Below are positions 1 through 12,800 of a stretch of 64,000 nt of DNA, in pieces (positions within the stretch are counted from its first letter, which is position 1; each line of letters begins with the position of its first letter). The stretch covers positions 27,901,781-27,965,780 of the forward strand of contig CM067064.1 of the NCBI GenBank assembly GCA_033980235.1, in the 5' to 3' direction. A model generated the notes under the pieces. It was given only the letters and a program-made list of their open reading frames with translations, did no database searches and was not told the DNA's origin. The stretch comes from Diadema setosum (taxonomy: Eukaryota; Echinodermata; Echinoidea; Diadematoida; Diadematidae). The position numbers were made by a program, and so were the translations under genes.

Positions 1-180
1 AGTAATTTTTTTACGCTTGGTCAAGTAAAATGAATTTGTCGTGTTAGTAATTCTGTGAATTCAAAGAGATGAGATATTTTACTATTACAAGCAAAAACAT
101 TTGCTTTCTCTTATTTTTGTACCTGTTTCATGTCGCACAAATGCGGCAAAATTTCCACACTGTAAAAGTTTCCACTTTTA
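1..180 (-). mobile_element. Family A MITE fragment, cut by window edge
   Basis: Diverged remnant matching the reversed family A order: ACGCTTGGTCAAGTAA, AATTCTGTGAATTC, then GCAAAAACATTTG, GCACAAATGCGGC, TTTCCACACTGTAAAAG. It is in the FLII intron before 370. Confidence 0.5.
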
Positions 181-230
181 TTATTTTGTTATTGCATTAG
201 ATTATTGTCTATAATCTTTTCATACTCTAT

Positions 231-311
231 TGTTCGGCTATAACAAAATTTCGATATAACAAAAAAGAACTGCCAGTCCTGAGAAATTTGTTATAATGGG
301 AGTCACCTGTA
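231..311 (+). mobile_element. Fragment of TTATAAC-type pogo-like element
   Basis: GGCTATAACAAAATTTCGATA and GTTATAATGGGAGTCACCTG resemble the element at 54509-54695, right end preserved. It lies in the FLII intron. Confidence 0.5.
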
Positions 312-369
312 TTGTTACTATCTTCCCCCCCCCCCTGCAATCTATCTGTGGCATCACCACCTACCCCAG

Positions 370-1284
370 GATGACCTAGCCAATGATGACGTGATGATTC
401 TGGACACCGGTAACGAGGTCTACCTGTGGCTGGGACCGGACAGCAGCGATGTGGAGAAGAAGCTGGCCTACAAGAGTTCTCAGGTCAGTTGGAGGTTTTA
501 CTTCCTGTAGATTCTCATCCTCACAGTATTACCCAATTGATACATTTAAGTTGCAGGGGTCTGCTCAGTCTTTCCAATTGTAATTCAAGCAGCTGCAGTC
601 AGTTAGTTTAGGACCAGGTTAGAAGTTTGTCTTCTTAGAGATGCTACTAAGGTTTGAATTGTGTATGTCATGACTCTTATTTTGAAATGCACAGAAGACT
701 ATATCACTTTAGTAGCTGCATAATATAAATTTCCTTTTTTGGTCTTATTATTATTATTATCATTTATATTATTATTGTTATTAATTTTCTGCTCAAAAAA
801 ATGAAGCAAGCATGATATCATGATGATGTCATAGAAATCTTATGTTTGATTTTTTTTTTTTTTTGATAAACAGGCAACAACTTGAACTTAGTATGTTTTT
901 ATTTAAAACAAGGTGTAACATGTGTGTACCTGATACAATCACTCTGTTGAAATTGAGTAACATTTGTACATTGGGGAAAATCAAGGAAAAGAAATTTTAT
1001 GAAGTGAGCATGCGACAGTATCAAGGTATTTCGTGTGTAATGTTTGAAGCAGTGTAAACAGTTGTTTGTGTAAAGAACATGTCTAGTGTAGAGATATTGT
1101 GTCGTAGTGAAGAAAGTTCTTTCATGGAAAATTGACCATTTGACCACAGGTCTACGTGCAACACATGAAGAACAAGGAGCCGGACAACCCCAGGAAGTTT
1201 GCTGCAGTCAAGAAGGGCAAGGAGACGTGGAAGTTCATCCGCTGCTTCCATGGCTGGGGGCTCTTCAAGTCAGCTCCCAAGTAG
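370..1284 (+). CDS. FLII: Flightless-1 homolog, last two coding exons (partial)
   Basis: Two exons, 370-483 and 1150-1284, both in phase 0, with a CCCCAG acceptor, GTCAGT donor, CCACAG acceptor and TAG stop. They encode 82 residues. The first exon gives a gelsolin-type segment ([17 protein letters not shown]), and the second reads VYVQHMKN...[16 protein letters not shown]. This combination matches the last gelsolin-like repeat and tail of flightless-1, a leucine-rich-repeat plus gelsolin protein that binds actin and acts in actin remodelling and transcriptional co-activation. The leucine-rich repeats and earlier gelsolin repeats would lie upstream of the window. Villin or gelsolin is less likely, because the YIQHM-type helix and the RCFHAW-type tail are typical of FLII. 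The 369 bases before the first exon are intron filled with repeat fragments. No polyadenylation signal could be assigned with confidence. Confidence 0.82.
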
Positions 1285-3500
1285 ACTGGATGGAGCAAAA
1301 GCAATTTAAGGTCTATTTTCAGGCCATGCAAAAATAGTGTAAAGGAGACAGTGGAACAAAACATTTATAGAGTGATTGTGAAGGGACACTGTCAAGTGAC
1401 GAAGACGACAGGGCAAAGATGTGTGGATTGGGATCAGGAAGAGTCCTGAGAAGGGGTAGTGCACCGGTCTCCCAGATGGAGCTTGGCATGTGTGAGCTGG
1501 ACACCAGTCTCCATGGAGACACCAATGAGAGGTGGTGGAAAGTCATTCAGCCTCTCTATGATCTTAGCCGATCACATCCCTATAGATTATTCCACAGCAG
1601 GAGCAAGTGGTACAATAGTGGGACACGTTTGGCCTGTTTTGGTTTTAAGCAATACTAAACATATGTACATCTCAACATGATGCGACCCTGAAAGATTTTC
1701 TATGAAAGATTTTCTGTGAAAATGAAAAACACTGTATCCCTTTGACCCAAGTGATGTTTGATGTTTAAAAAAAAAAAAAAAAGTAGCAATGGGTTAGAAA
1801 AGATTAATTTTGCACTGCATTCATGCCTGTGTCTGCATAGAAGGGTGAAAATCATGCTGTCACATTGTGGCTATTGAGTTGACCACATGAGTGCCCTGCT
1901 CAAAAACTTCCAAGCTTCATTTTAGTGTACCAAGTACAGCTGTATGATGCCAAAGTAATGATGCTTGCAAGCACATTGAAGTAAACATCCTTGCAGTGAA
2001 GAATTCAAAGAGTTTACGATTTACCAAGCGACAGCCATGACACCACAAGTTTTTTTTATGCACTAACTTGACAAGTGGGCGGATGTAGTCAAACCAGCTT
2101 TGGGGATGATCCTTTGGTAAAGACTGCCTTCTGTGTCCCTTTTCAAGCAAGTGGTTGTCATGAACAGGGGGTCTGTATAAGCTGTTTTTGCTGTCGTGCC
2201 ATTCAGTACGACCAAGGATACATGTGAAGATGGGCATTGATAACAGTTTGATTTCATTTGTGTATTACTCTGTGTATGATGACTTCCTGTATACTTCATG
2301 TCAAATCACAATGCTGCATGCATCTGATTACAGAGATACAAAACTCCTCCATCTGTCACTTAACTGATTCCTTGGCAGCCTGTTACACAAACATCCACTG
2401 GTTTGCTGCAAGTTTGTACCAACGAAGTCCCCCCCCCCCCCACACACACACATACACACACACACAAATGATCCCTGGAAGAAAAAAACAAAACCCAAAA
2501 CCGAAAGACCCAGGTTTTACTGTTTACTTGGGAAAAGACAACATACACCAATAATATAGCATGCTGTATCTCTTAACATACAGTGTAATATCAAATTCAC
2601 TTTTACTCAAAACTTTATGTCGTAATGTGACATAAAATTTTTTCTGTCTGAAGGATGCATGTGTGGTCCATGCATATATATGATGCATCAAGCATACCAT
2701 TATGCTTATTTAGCCATGAAATGACACTGAGGTATGCAGCCACATAGATATCATAAGATAAGATGTATGTTTAGTGAAAGTGTAACTATAATCAGTACAT
2801 TTAAAAGAGGATATACTGTGCAGGAATTAGCTAATTACAAGAGAAATCTAATTCTCTTGAATGCAGGCTACAGATATAGTGAATATATGTGTAACATGCA
2901 CAAAGTAATACATTCAATTTCATAAACAAGAAACATATTAAAGAGAAGTGGCTGTTGATAATAGACCCAATGAGGTTTCTAAACTAGTACATGAATATCA
3001 TAACATCTGTATTTTGCTGAAATATCCTAATTGATTTTATATGAACCACCTGTGTCTAATCACCCAATTTAAGGTTTGTTTAATTCTTTATGTGAATGCC
3101 GCTACTTTTTTTTTTCCAGTTTTAGTTGAGGGTGAGGCCAAACTTCTGTTTGTGTTAGGCCATTGCAATAAATTGAATGTACCAATATGTAATTTTTGTG
3201 AACTACTGTAAACACCACATATTTTCCAGAAAGGTTTGCAAATTAATTGATACCATTTCAAATTAACCTGAGTGGGGAAATGTGGGAGTCTGTGTTCATG
3301 GTGAATGTGTGAAAGGGGACTGGGTTGCGGATGGAGCCAGACACTCACAAACAATTGGCAGCCAGAGTCTTGAGGCTTGCCAGTCGATTTTCAAACCTTG
3401 TTTATGCTTCTGCTGATAACAGTACCTTTTTTGTGTGTGTATGGGTAGAAGTTGGAAAGAAAAAACATGAAGACACATATTTATTGCTGGCTTATATAGT
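1285..3500. other. FLII 3' UTR and downstream sequence
   Basis: No gene seen. It begins with the FLII 3' UTR. It contains an A run (1767-1782), a CCCCC(CA)n tract (2430-2466) and AT-rich sequence. Possible AATAAA signals (3176, 4533, 5109) are too far apart to pick one. Confidence 0.5.
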
Positions 3501-3748
3501 CAGGGTTAGACATTGGTGGTGGCCTGTGGCCTGGGGCCACTAAAAATGAATGTCGGGCCACCAAACTTTCAAAAAGTTTATCATTTGGTGGCCTGATTGG
3601 GCTGCTAAGATTCAAAGGAGATTGTCATGTTTCCTTTAATTTGGTGCCACTGCACTTCTGTTTCATGGTACAAACATTGCAAATTTAATGATTTTAGTGA
3701 CCCAGACGGGCTACCAGAGAAAAAGAAAGAACTTAGTGTCTAGCCCTG
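3501..3748 (+). mobile_element. CAGGG-ended repeat (hAT-like), copy 1
   Basis: It begins CAGGGTTAGACATT and ends AGTGTCTAGCCCTG. The interior GGCCACTAAAAATGAATGTC, GGTGGCCTGATT and ATGTTTCCTTTAATTT recurs at 12772-13067. CAGGG...CCCTG ends are typical of hAT transposons. A target duplication could not be confirmed. Confidence 0.55.
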
Positions 3749-3772
3749 GTAGGAGTGAAGCAAAGCAAGGGC

Positions 3773-4383
3773 TACAGTCAACCTTGCTTAAAGGTACATG
3801 GTCCCAGTGTTTTAGTCAAATGCGTACGCGGGCGCACGGTGCAAGTTTCCTATAGAGACCTATGCTATCGACTCCTCTTTGGCGCTTATGCTGTGGCCCA
3901 CTTCCCCGAGTCCGAAGGAGTCCGATTAACTGTAGTCAGTGGTCTGATCACAGTTTGGCTCATGATTCGGCCGAAGGGGATGACAGCATTAGCAAACTTA
4001 TTTTGTGATGTCATAATAAGAAGCACATATGCACGCACCCTGGCATTACTACAGACTGTGTGATGCGCAGAGAAGACAACGAAGGCAACGTTACCAAGCA
4101 ACACCTACGCGCTTTACTCTTGATGACAGCTCAACTTCGGCAATCTTCGTATCTATGCCAACGGTGATCGGTAGTATCATCAACAGCGCCCTCTACACTA
4201 CCGGGACTATGCACCCTTAAAGTCGACCTCGCATAAGTTGAATAATCGTCTATGTGGCAGGTCTTTTCAAGTCCCCTTCTCTATTCTCTATTCTATTGAT
4301 TATAATTCCTCATAAGTCAAGTTTTCTATTAGTTGAGGTTATCTCCAGTCCGAATGGATTTGACTTAGGCAAGGTTGACTGTA
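3773..4383 (+). mobile_element. Pogo/Tigger-like nonautonomous element, copy 1
   Basis: TA-flanked, with ends CAGTCAACCTTGCTTAA and GACTTAGGCAAGGTTGACTG. Internal AAGTCGACCTCGCATAAGTTG repeats the end motif. The CAGT(C/T)-AACCTCGC-TAAGTCGA style is typical of pogo/Tigger-group ends. The sequence within has no transposase. Confidence 0.62.
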
Positions 4384-5505
4384 TGATGTAGATGCAATGG
4401 GGAGCTTGCATCTGAGGAATTGAGTTGTTCTAATAATGTGTTGTTCACTAACTTGTATAGGTGCAATAAGACTTTAAATAGAAACATTTCTATGCTTATA
4501 GAATTAGTGAGAGTGATTTTTTTTTTATTACAATAAATTAGCTTCTTCCAGTACTTTTCATTGTTTCTAGAGCTTATCCCAAAGCCTGTGGCTCACAACA
4601 GTTGAGTTTCCTGCATAAAATCCATGAGATTTAGTCAAATTGAATATGTACACAAATTATTATTACAAGCTTGTTTGCACAAGTCAGTATTCTTGTATGC
4701 ATTGATTTTTGTTTCATTTCTTATTTTTTACCTCCACCAAAGCATTTTAAAAATTGTTCAGTATGCTACAAACTGCGATCATGTTTGCTAAACTATGTCT
4801 GAACTGCTATTTCTGCTGTGATTCTCGGATTCACAGCACGTGTCATCATGAGTTGTTTTCATCTACCCTTTGTATTCTCTTTCTCTTTGCTGTGTTTCTG
4901 GGATTATTCAAGCCGAGTATTTATTTTCAGCAACTCATTTCCAGTTTTGCATTGACTGTGAAACGTGATGTGGCTTCCTGGGTGCTCCAGAAATCATTAT
5001 TATTGTTATTATTGCCATTTTCTTCCGTTCCCATCTTGAGTCACAAATATTAAAATATACTAGAGATTCTGGAACTTCCATATGCTTCTTTTCTTGTCAT
5101 TATGTATGAATAAAATGTCTTGCATTGACAAATACGGGTTGTATTATCTATTTGTCATGTGGAATGAAAATCATGTGTGTGTGCGCGCATGTGAGGTGGA
5201 ATAATCTGAACTTTTAAAGCATCAAGCAAGTTTGTTGATACATTCATTCCTCTTGGATGAGGCTAAACCAATCACGAGGAGAGAGTTCTTTGAAGTAAGA
5301 GTGAAGCTAAGCAGCAGAGGGTATGCACACAGAAGCAACAAGTGAATATCTTTTAGGTGATGAAAACTAATGGATTTCTATTGTCAGTAAATTTGTTAAC
5401 ATTAAACAAGGTTTGTAAAACAATAACCCCCAAATCTTTGTACTTGAAGGTTCAAAGTTCACTTGTCATCATTTAACAGTAATTGAGATGCTGGATAAAA
5501 AGAGA

Positions 5506-5748
5506 TACTGTATACGCCATATATTTCTGGAGTCTAAATTTTCGCGAATCGGGAATTCCTTATGATTTCGCGAGTGGTTAAATCTACGATCGTGGAGTCC
5601 TGTACTGAACGGAGGAGTGTGCACATGTACGTCACATTCACATCGGGATCAGTCAATATTTTTGTGTGTCTTTAATTTCGCGAATAGCACCTGACTTGCG
5701 AAATTCTCGAAAATGAAATCCTCACGAAACTATTCGGCGTATACAGTA
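5506..5748 (+). mobile_element. TA-flanked MITE family C
   Basis: A 243-base element with terminal repeats TACTGTATACGCC and GGCGTATACAGTA, a TA-type target as in Tc1/mariner transposons. The interior is rich in TTTCGCGAA-like words. Relatives are at 34982-35226 and 50434-50673. It lies between FLII and ARPC1. Confidence 0.75.
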
Positions 5749-5929
5749 ATCCAACTTGTCAATATACTGACTGACACCCATATCTTCCTAAGCAGCTCAC
5801 AGAGTAGGCCTACAGATTATAATCCTAATGGTTCAACATTTATGTAAATGTGTACCGGTATGTATGAATCCATGTATGTTCTTATAAATCCCTAATACAT
5901 CACTAGGATATTCCACTCTTGGAAGTATT

Positions 5930-6178
5930 TGAAGAGTTTGTTTGCAAAAACCGATAAGTCCATATTTGTCAAATGGAGATGTTTGAGATTAAAGGTCAAG
6001 AAAAATAAAGAGAATAATAAGAAATTTTTTGCTTCTTTTGACCATAACTTCAAAAATGTACCTTTATATGTGGTGACCAATATATCATTTTAAAGGTATT
6101 ATTTTGTACTTTTTGATAGAGACCCTACTTCAAAATCTTCAAAAATGGACTTATCGGTTTTTGCAAACAAACTCTTCA
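5930..6178 (+). mobile_element. Inverted-repeat element with ~36-bp ends
   Basis: The left end TGAAGAGTTTGTTTGCAAAA is matched by TTTTGCAAACAAACTCTTCA at the right; the match continues through ACCGATAAGTCCAT for about 36 bases. The total is 249 bases and the interior has no coding potential. A (TA)n tract lies 80 bases downstream. Confidence 0.72.
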
Positions 6179-6255
6179 TTTATTCACTTGTGCCCATCAT
6201 TTCTTTTTTTATGTCAGTAGAAGAAAATGCAAGGTTACAGGTAACATTCATTTAT

Positions 6256-6258
<3 letters not shown>

Positions 6259-6311
<53 letters not shown>
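6259..6311 (+). repeat. (TA)n microsatellite
   Basis: Uninterrupted alternating TA/AT. Confidence 0.95.
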
Positions 6312-6316
<5 letters not shown>

Positions 6317-6319
6317 ATG

Positions 6320-7289
6320 TATATACAAAGAGTGAAATTTAGACTTGCAGTATGGATTGATTGTTTGGTTCATGTGAGATTTATATCAATAAGTTGAGCA
6401 GTAATTAATTCATTGATCACTATAAGGTTAATTAAATGTGTGGAGGATTCACTGGATTGGTTATAATTGTGATTAGGAAATCATAAATATAATTATGTTA
6501 TGGATTGATTGAAGAATGGCTGGATTGCATGGTTGTAATCGAGTATAGATGGTATTATAGTAGAATGAATGATGGACACAAGATGCCAACAAGCAAATAG
6601 AACAGAACAAAAACATTCCACATAATCATAATCATTGAAGCGGCACTGCACACTAAGCCTATAGGCCTACATCCCTTCTAGCACAGATACTGGTCAGCTA
6701 GCACTGATCGCCCGACCACAAAAGAGGAAGTGATGCAAAAGGGCATGCTGTCGTTTTGTTTCATTTTATGAAGAAGTAAAAGGCATGAGAGTAGAAGGAA
6801 GGAAATGTTACTTGCTTCAATTGTTTATAAAGTAAGGATGTAGGAGTGGTCAATATAATGTGCTAGAACATATGGTACGAGCAATTTCACAACTGTAAAG
6901 AATATCATTCATGTAGCCTGCAGGGGCGGATCCAGGAATTCCCTAAAGGGGAGGCACTTTTACCATTTTTTTCTTTTTATTTCTTTTGTTTTAGCAAAAA
7001 ATAAAGAGGGGGCATGCGCCCAGGCCCTCCGGATTCGTTATCGATATATCACATGTAAAGTTAAAATTGATCCTGCTTGCATTCGATATTTCCTTGGCGT
7101 GGTGGATAATTCACTCTTGAAATAGATTCTTGAGTACAAGACTACTTACATCGTTAGCCTTATCAGATATTATAAGTATTATAGCTTTTCTAGATACTGT
7201 AAATAGGCTACACAGCTAGCACACACCAAGCTAACTAGCTACCGGTATCGTATAAGCTGCTGCATCACTCGATACCGGTAATTATTATG
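6320..7289. other. Intergenic, no gene seen
   Basis: AT-rich unique-looking sequence; GGGGGCATGCGCCCAGGC near 7008-7025 is a repeat-like fragment. No open frame with protein character. Confidence 0.4.
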
Positions 7290-7513
7290 CAATGCAATGC
7301 TCCGCTTCCGTGTATTGTGTGCACGCTGTTCTCACGAAACACAGCGAGCGCGTGGTACTGGAGCTCGGGCGGGCGTGCGTGTAACAAACTGCTGCGCGCG
7401 CGCGCAGGGCGTTGTGTGCAAAAAATCTCACCAGGCAAAATTCGTGTAGACTGACCAGAGTCCACGAATTTAACGCTTAGTAATCTCTTTCATCGAAGAA
7501 TTTGCCGTCATCC
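7290..7513 (+). promoter_or_regulatory. CpG-rich patch and probable noncoding first exon of ARPC1
   Basis: This is the most CpG-rich stretch upstream of ARPC1, with a short alternating CG run near 7395. It ends at a very good splice donor, GTAAGTA at 7514. The ARPC1 start codon lies 66 bases inside an exon that begins after a TGTCAG acceptor at 9816, so an upstream untranslated exon is expected. This patch is the best candidate for promoter plus leader exon. The link is inferred from position and splice signals; no transcript evidence is available. Confidence 0.45.
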
Positions 7514-8526
7514 GTAAGTAAATCTGAGAAATTTATTTCATTAGTTGAATTTGAATGTATGATATGCATTATCCATTCCGCAGGTTAGGTTTAATGTGAA
7601 TTTCAGTGATACTTCCGGGTGCATCTTCAAGCGCTGGGTTGTTTCATGGTCCCATTCGTTGCATATTCTGTATGCTGGATGATCACTATTGTTGAACTGA
7701 GTGAAAGGAATCACTCAGTTCAAATCAGTTCAGTTTGATGCATCTCTTACTAATGGAGGTACGTCATCAGCACTTTCGTTGGGTATTTCATGTGACCATC
7801 CGTTCTTGATTAAAAAAAATTCTGTTACCTAATTACTTTGTGTGAAATTTACTCCTGAATGAGCTGAGGTCGGTGAGGAAGATAATTTCACTTCACGTCT
7901 TCAGCGCTACTTAGCTAGCTACCTACAAAAGTAGCCTGGCGCTATCTTAGCTCTAACCTGTTAGAACTAGCTTTAAATTAACCGGTGCACTTTCGCACTG
8001 GGTGCCTGAATTTAATTTTCAGGTTTGGCATAGTCTCAGCCATAGAATCCAATTTGTTGCTTAGATCAAGAGATCAATAACGTTAGATCTAGTATATGAA
8101 AACCTTTTTCCGTCTCTCTCTCTCTCTCTGGACTTGTCATCACTTATAATCCTCAAAAAGGGTAAGTTTTATTTTGGGCATTGAATCTACTCGTGAAATA
8201 GGCCCCACTGCATGTCCATACTAATATACGGCGGGGTGCCTGTTTATACTCGTGAATTCAGCTCCTTTCCACCGTGTGGCATTCAGTGGTACATAAGCAC
8301 GGCTGTGGCCAGTGTGGGGCATTCTCCCACAGTATAATATAATATACGGCCCCACCAAACTTCCCGGCATTTATGTAAGATTTATACATTGTCAGGGCTG
8401 ATTTCCACAGCATAGTGTCTTTTGTCCTTCCTTTCTCCCGTTTTTTCCTTTGTTCTTTCTTTTCTTTCTCCCTATCATTCTCAGAAAGACTTCCTCATGT
8501 CCCTTGACTAGTTTAACCATAAATAC

Positions 8527-8566
8527 AACCCTAACTTAACCCTAAACCCAACCCTAACCCTAAACA
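8527..8566 (+). repeat. Telomere-like CCCTAA patch
   Basis: Several CCCTAA/CCCTAAA words in about 40 bases (AACCCTAACTTAACCCTAAA, AACCCTAACCCTAAAC). Confidence 0.7.
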
Positions 8567-8833
8567 GGTTTAGCCTAACATTGCTTGCTGGTGCACGGAT
8601 GTACGCGTACTGCAGTGAGGCCAGTTTTACAATTTTGCCAATTTTTGGATTAAAATCAACAAGACCCATATTTTCAGGGTCTAAAAATAGGAAGGAAAGA
8701 GAAAGATGTACTTTTGTAAATCTATTTGAAAAATATCTGAAAGAAGAAATAAAGAAATATCTGAGAATGCACACACACACTTTTTAATATATGTTTTTAT
8801 TTTGATTTCATTTAATGTCGGCATACACACAAC

Positions 8834-8869
<36 letters not shown>
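8834..8869 (+). repeat. (CA)n microsatellite
   Basis: Perfect CA dinucleotides, with a shorter CA run at 8770-8780. Confidence 0.95.
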
Positions 8870-8871
<2 letters not shown>

Positions 8872-9396
8872 TATTACATTAAGCAGCAGAGGCCCAAGGC
8901 CCAACTGCTGTGGAGTCCTGTAATCATGCTGATAGTACAACCACTATACAGCAAGACTTGGTGCAAGCAAAGTACATAAGCGTACAAGCTGATGGAAAGC
9001 AGAAACAATTCTTCTCATTGTCAGCATTAATTACGTACATTGAATTTATCATTTTGAGGATTCAAAGAGACAACAGTCTCAGGGAAAGATGCAAAAAGGT
9101 GTTTGCATATATCATTTTGAGTTGAAGATTGAATTTACATGTATGCCATTAAACTGGAATCCAGGTACCTCGTACAAACAGCACTACCGCTGATATTTCT
9201 ATGCTTATTCATACAAAATCAGGGATTTTTAAGATGTGCAAATTAAAATTGAATTGTCTTGCCAACTCAACTGCATAATAGTAATCACTGCTTTAGATTG
9301 CTTACACATGTGAAAACATTGTAGGTAATGCAGCCACAACTTAAATTTGATTATTTTAACTGTCAACTAGAATACATGTGAGATTTACCAACATGT

Positions 9397-9470
9397 TATC
9401 GACTCTCAAAAGACCCATACGGTATGGGTCTTTTGAGAGTCGATATAGTTGGGTATGGCATACCCAACTA
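9397..9470 (+). repeat. Two adjacent perfect hairpins
   Basis: 9397-9420 and 9422-9445 are exact inverted copies (24 bases) with a single G between. Directly next to them, 9446-9457 and 9459-9470 are exact 12-base inverted copies, again with a single G between. It lies about 410 bases upstream of the ARPC1 start codon. Confidence 0.92.
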
Positions 9471-9882
9471 CGTAGAACCTAGAATAGTCATTCCTTTTTA
9501 CTGTATAGTATTTCATTTCATTTCATTTTAATTTTATTGTTTTTGTATGGTACTAATAATCAACTATAATCACATTCAGAAATATACACATGGTTCATAA
9601 TAATTCATGGCTGATTTTGCACATGAAAGGTAAGCAAATCATTATGACAGAGAATGGAGACATAATAAAAGAAAAAAAAAGATCAAGGTACCGTACAGGA
9701 GGATCCCCAGTAAGCAGAGCTTAATATTGGGGCCTCATGCACATGTATTCTGATTAGAACTTTTTCTGTTGAATCTAATTTTTGTTTGTTTTGTGTTGTT
9801 ACTCTTCTTGTGTCAGATCAAGACATCAACATCAGTAACTTCAAGAATCTAGACTGTACTTCAATCTCTTCGATCTCTCAAC

Positions 9883-12800
9883 ATGGAGAAGCACAATTTT
9901 GGAGTGGAACCACTGACTTGCCATGCCTGGAACAAGGACAGGAGCCGTAAGAACGATACTAGTCTTCATGTACCGTACATGTAGTTCTAGTAAACTTTAC
10001 CTGACCCTGTTGCAACCCCATACTCACCCAGGCCTAGAACTTGATGGATCACATCTCAAAGTTGGCTTCTAATGCTTGCTCTGACAGTTTGTAGCTGGGG
10101 TCAAACTTCCTGGCGCATTGCAGGATAAAGTTGGCCATGCAGATCTTCTTGCATAAATGACGCATTATTTGTCATACATGTTTAGGTCACAAAGAATACA
10201 CGACCGTAGAGGTAGAAATCTGAGGAGTCCATATTTACAGTTTATGCACCAATATCACTCTATGCAGTGCCCATGTTTTTTATCTTCAGACAAAATTTCC
10301 ATATATTCACCTCACAGTTACATCTTGTGAACAGTGAACAAACACATGCCGGTATGCAAATGTGGGATTATGTTTTAATTAGTCACAAGATGCAGTCATA
10401 TAGACCTGTCCTTTTGGACCTTCTCATCATGGAAGCACATCTGAAAGCATAAAATTCAAAACATTCCTAACAGAATTCACATGATAAGACTACCAGTAGA
10501 CTCTATTTTGTTGGTACAAGGATTGAATGTGTAGTGTGTAGGACTTATATCAAATACACACTTATCTTACCATTGACTAGTTGTGTTGGTTCATGAAGTA
10601 CATACTAGTATATAAGACTTTTTTTTTTTGGAAAACATCCGTAAGATTTTCAACCAAGAAGAATTCTTTCATTGCACTGTGCCATATTGATTGTCATGGA
10701 CAGGTTTATTATGTTGACATTACAAGTAGTATGAGACTGATGAGTTGTTACAGTAAAAGCCAGTTTATGAGATAATCTCTTTTTGTACCAAGGCTAGATG
10801 AAGAAGTAAATATCCGAGTCATATCATATTTTCTGCTGATGCCTTTTTGTTTACAGAAGTGGCAATTTCGGCCAACAGCCAAATGGTCGACATCTATGAG
10901 AAGAAGGGCAGTGGCTGGAACAAGATTTACACCCTCAATGAGGTAAGAGAGAATAAAAATCCGAATCCGATGTAAGTTCACCTGAAGATTAAACATAATG
11001 TTCAGGATTCTTGTGACCAGAGAGTTACTGGAAGGACATTAAACCACTATCAAAGTTAGGCTGTATGAATACAAAACTACGTCGTATTATAAAACTTTTA
11101 CAGCATGTGTTGGGATTATCCATGAAAAGCTGGATTATCATATTTCCATTGTCTGAGGGATATATGCCATAGCAAAGGTCCTTTTAACAAGAATGCAAAA
11201 ATGACAGATTCCAACCAATGTTACTTCAGTGGACATGACTTACAGCATGCTGGATTAGTGATCATAAATGTAAAACATTTTTGCAGACTTCTTAGAAGTT
11301 TAGGTATGGAAAATTTGTGCTGTGCAGATGACAAAGCAAGTGTACTCTGGAAAGAACGTTACCCGCATTCCACCACATGCACAAAATTGCAAAACTGGAT
11401 GTGCAATCAATGTTACATTTTATGAGTCAACTTCATGCAATTCAGTTTACTACCTGAGTCAGTATTCCGCAGAAGTCTATATTTCTTGTATACTCTGTAT
11501 CTACGAGGATGTCATATTATAAGTCGGCTTTCCTACACCATGTTGAAGTATTCCCCCCTCCCCTTTTTCTTTGCAGCACACCCAGCGTGTGACAAGCATC
11601 GACTGGGCCCCAAATAGCAACAGGATCGTGACCTGTGGATCTGTGAGTAAACAAGACATAACAAAGCACATAATCTAAAACAAAACAAATTGAGATCAAG
11701 AGGACTGGTAAAAAAGAAAGACAAAAGAAAAAAACATTTCTACCTCATAAGCTTCTCCTGTAGGTTTGATATTGAAACTGAAACAAATTGTTTTAAAAAC
11801 TCTGATTACTGTAAAACACAATATTTTTGCAGCATAAACTTTTTGCAAATGGGAACCGACGGCCTTATTCGCAGCATGACATATTCACGACTTGCTTCTA
11901 ATATTCAATGCATGTAGTGTAGACAAGATCTTTAGCATGCATTTTAATTTCACGAAACGTGGCTCTCATGAAATTCGTGAAATTAAAATGCACGTGAACA
12001 TTCCTCGTTTTACAGTAGCTGGTTCCAAAAGGTGCATTATATATACAGTATGAACCTAGATGAAATAGAATGGATATTAAGTTTGTGGTAATTAACCAGC
12101 AGGAGATGAAGAAAATATACGAAAGGAGAAATACTTGCCAGGGGCCTTTTGTGTAGGACAGCGTGAAACAACAACTGAGTGAATATCTTATTCACCAACT
12201 TCAGATTGAGTTACAATGTAACATATACCTTGCATTTGTCTTGGGAGGAAATTTCATCCAAAACATACTTTCATGTGGTACTGTACAATGTATGTCTTGG
12301 GTAGCATCTTTTCCCAGTAACTACTGTAATGCTGAAGGGGCATTTCACTATGTTTAACACATCATATGAATTCCATTGTTCCTTTCATTCCCTATGTATA
12401 TCCTCCATTCTTTGATTTCTTCAAGGATCGTAATGCGTACGTGTGGAGCCAGAATGGGAATGGTGAATGGAAGCCATCTCTGGTTATCCTGCGTATCAAC
12501 CGTGCGGCCACCTGTGTGCGTTGGTCTCCTGAAGGTAAGAAATCTTCCTCCTCCTCCTCCACAGCGTCAATGAGGTTCAGCATTCTCTTGGCCTTTTTTG
12601 ATGGCTGTTTGGTAATTTACGTCTGACATTTTGTGAGTAGCTTACCTTTACAAATACACTGTACTTCCCCAAATGTTATTATCGTTCAAACATGATTTTG
12701 AACACTTTTTCAAATTTGGTTAAATGATATCCAGTTCAGGTGCTATTGCTTGGAAGAAAAAAAACGTATATCAGGGATCGACATTAACAGTAGGCCCATG

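Noticed and set aside
3755..4063. 102-codon frame on the plus strand
   Set aside because: It lies inside the pogo-like element 3773-4383, without a recognisable domain or splice context.
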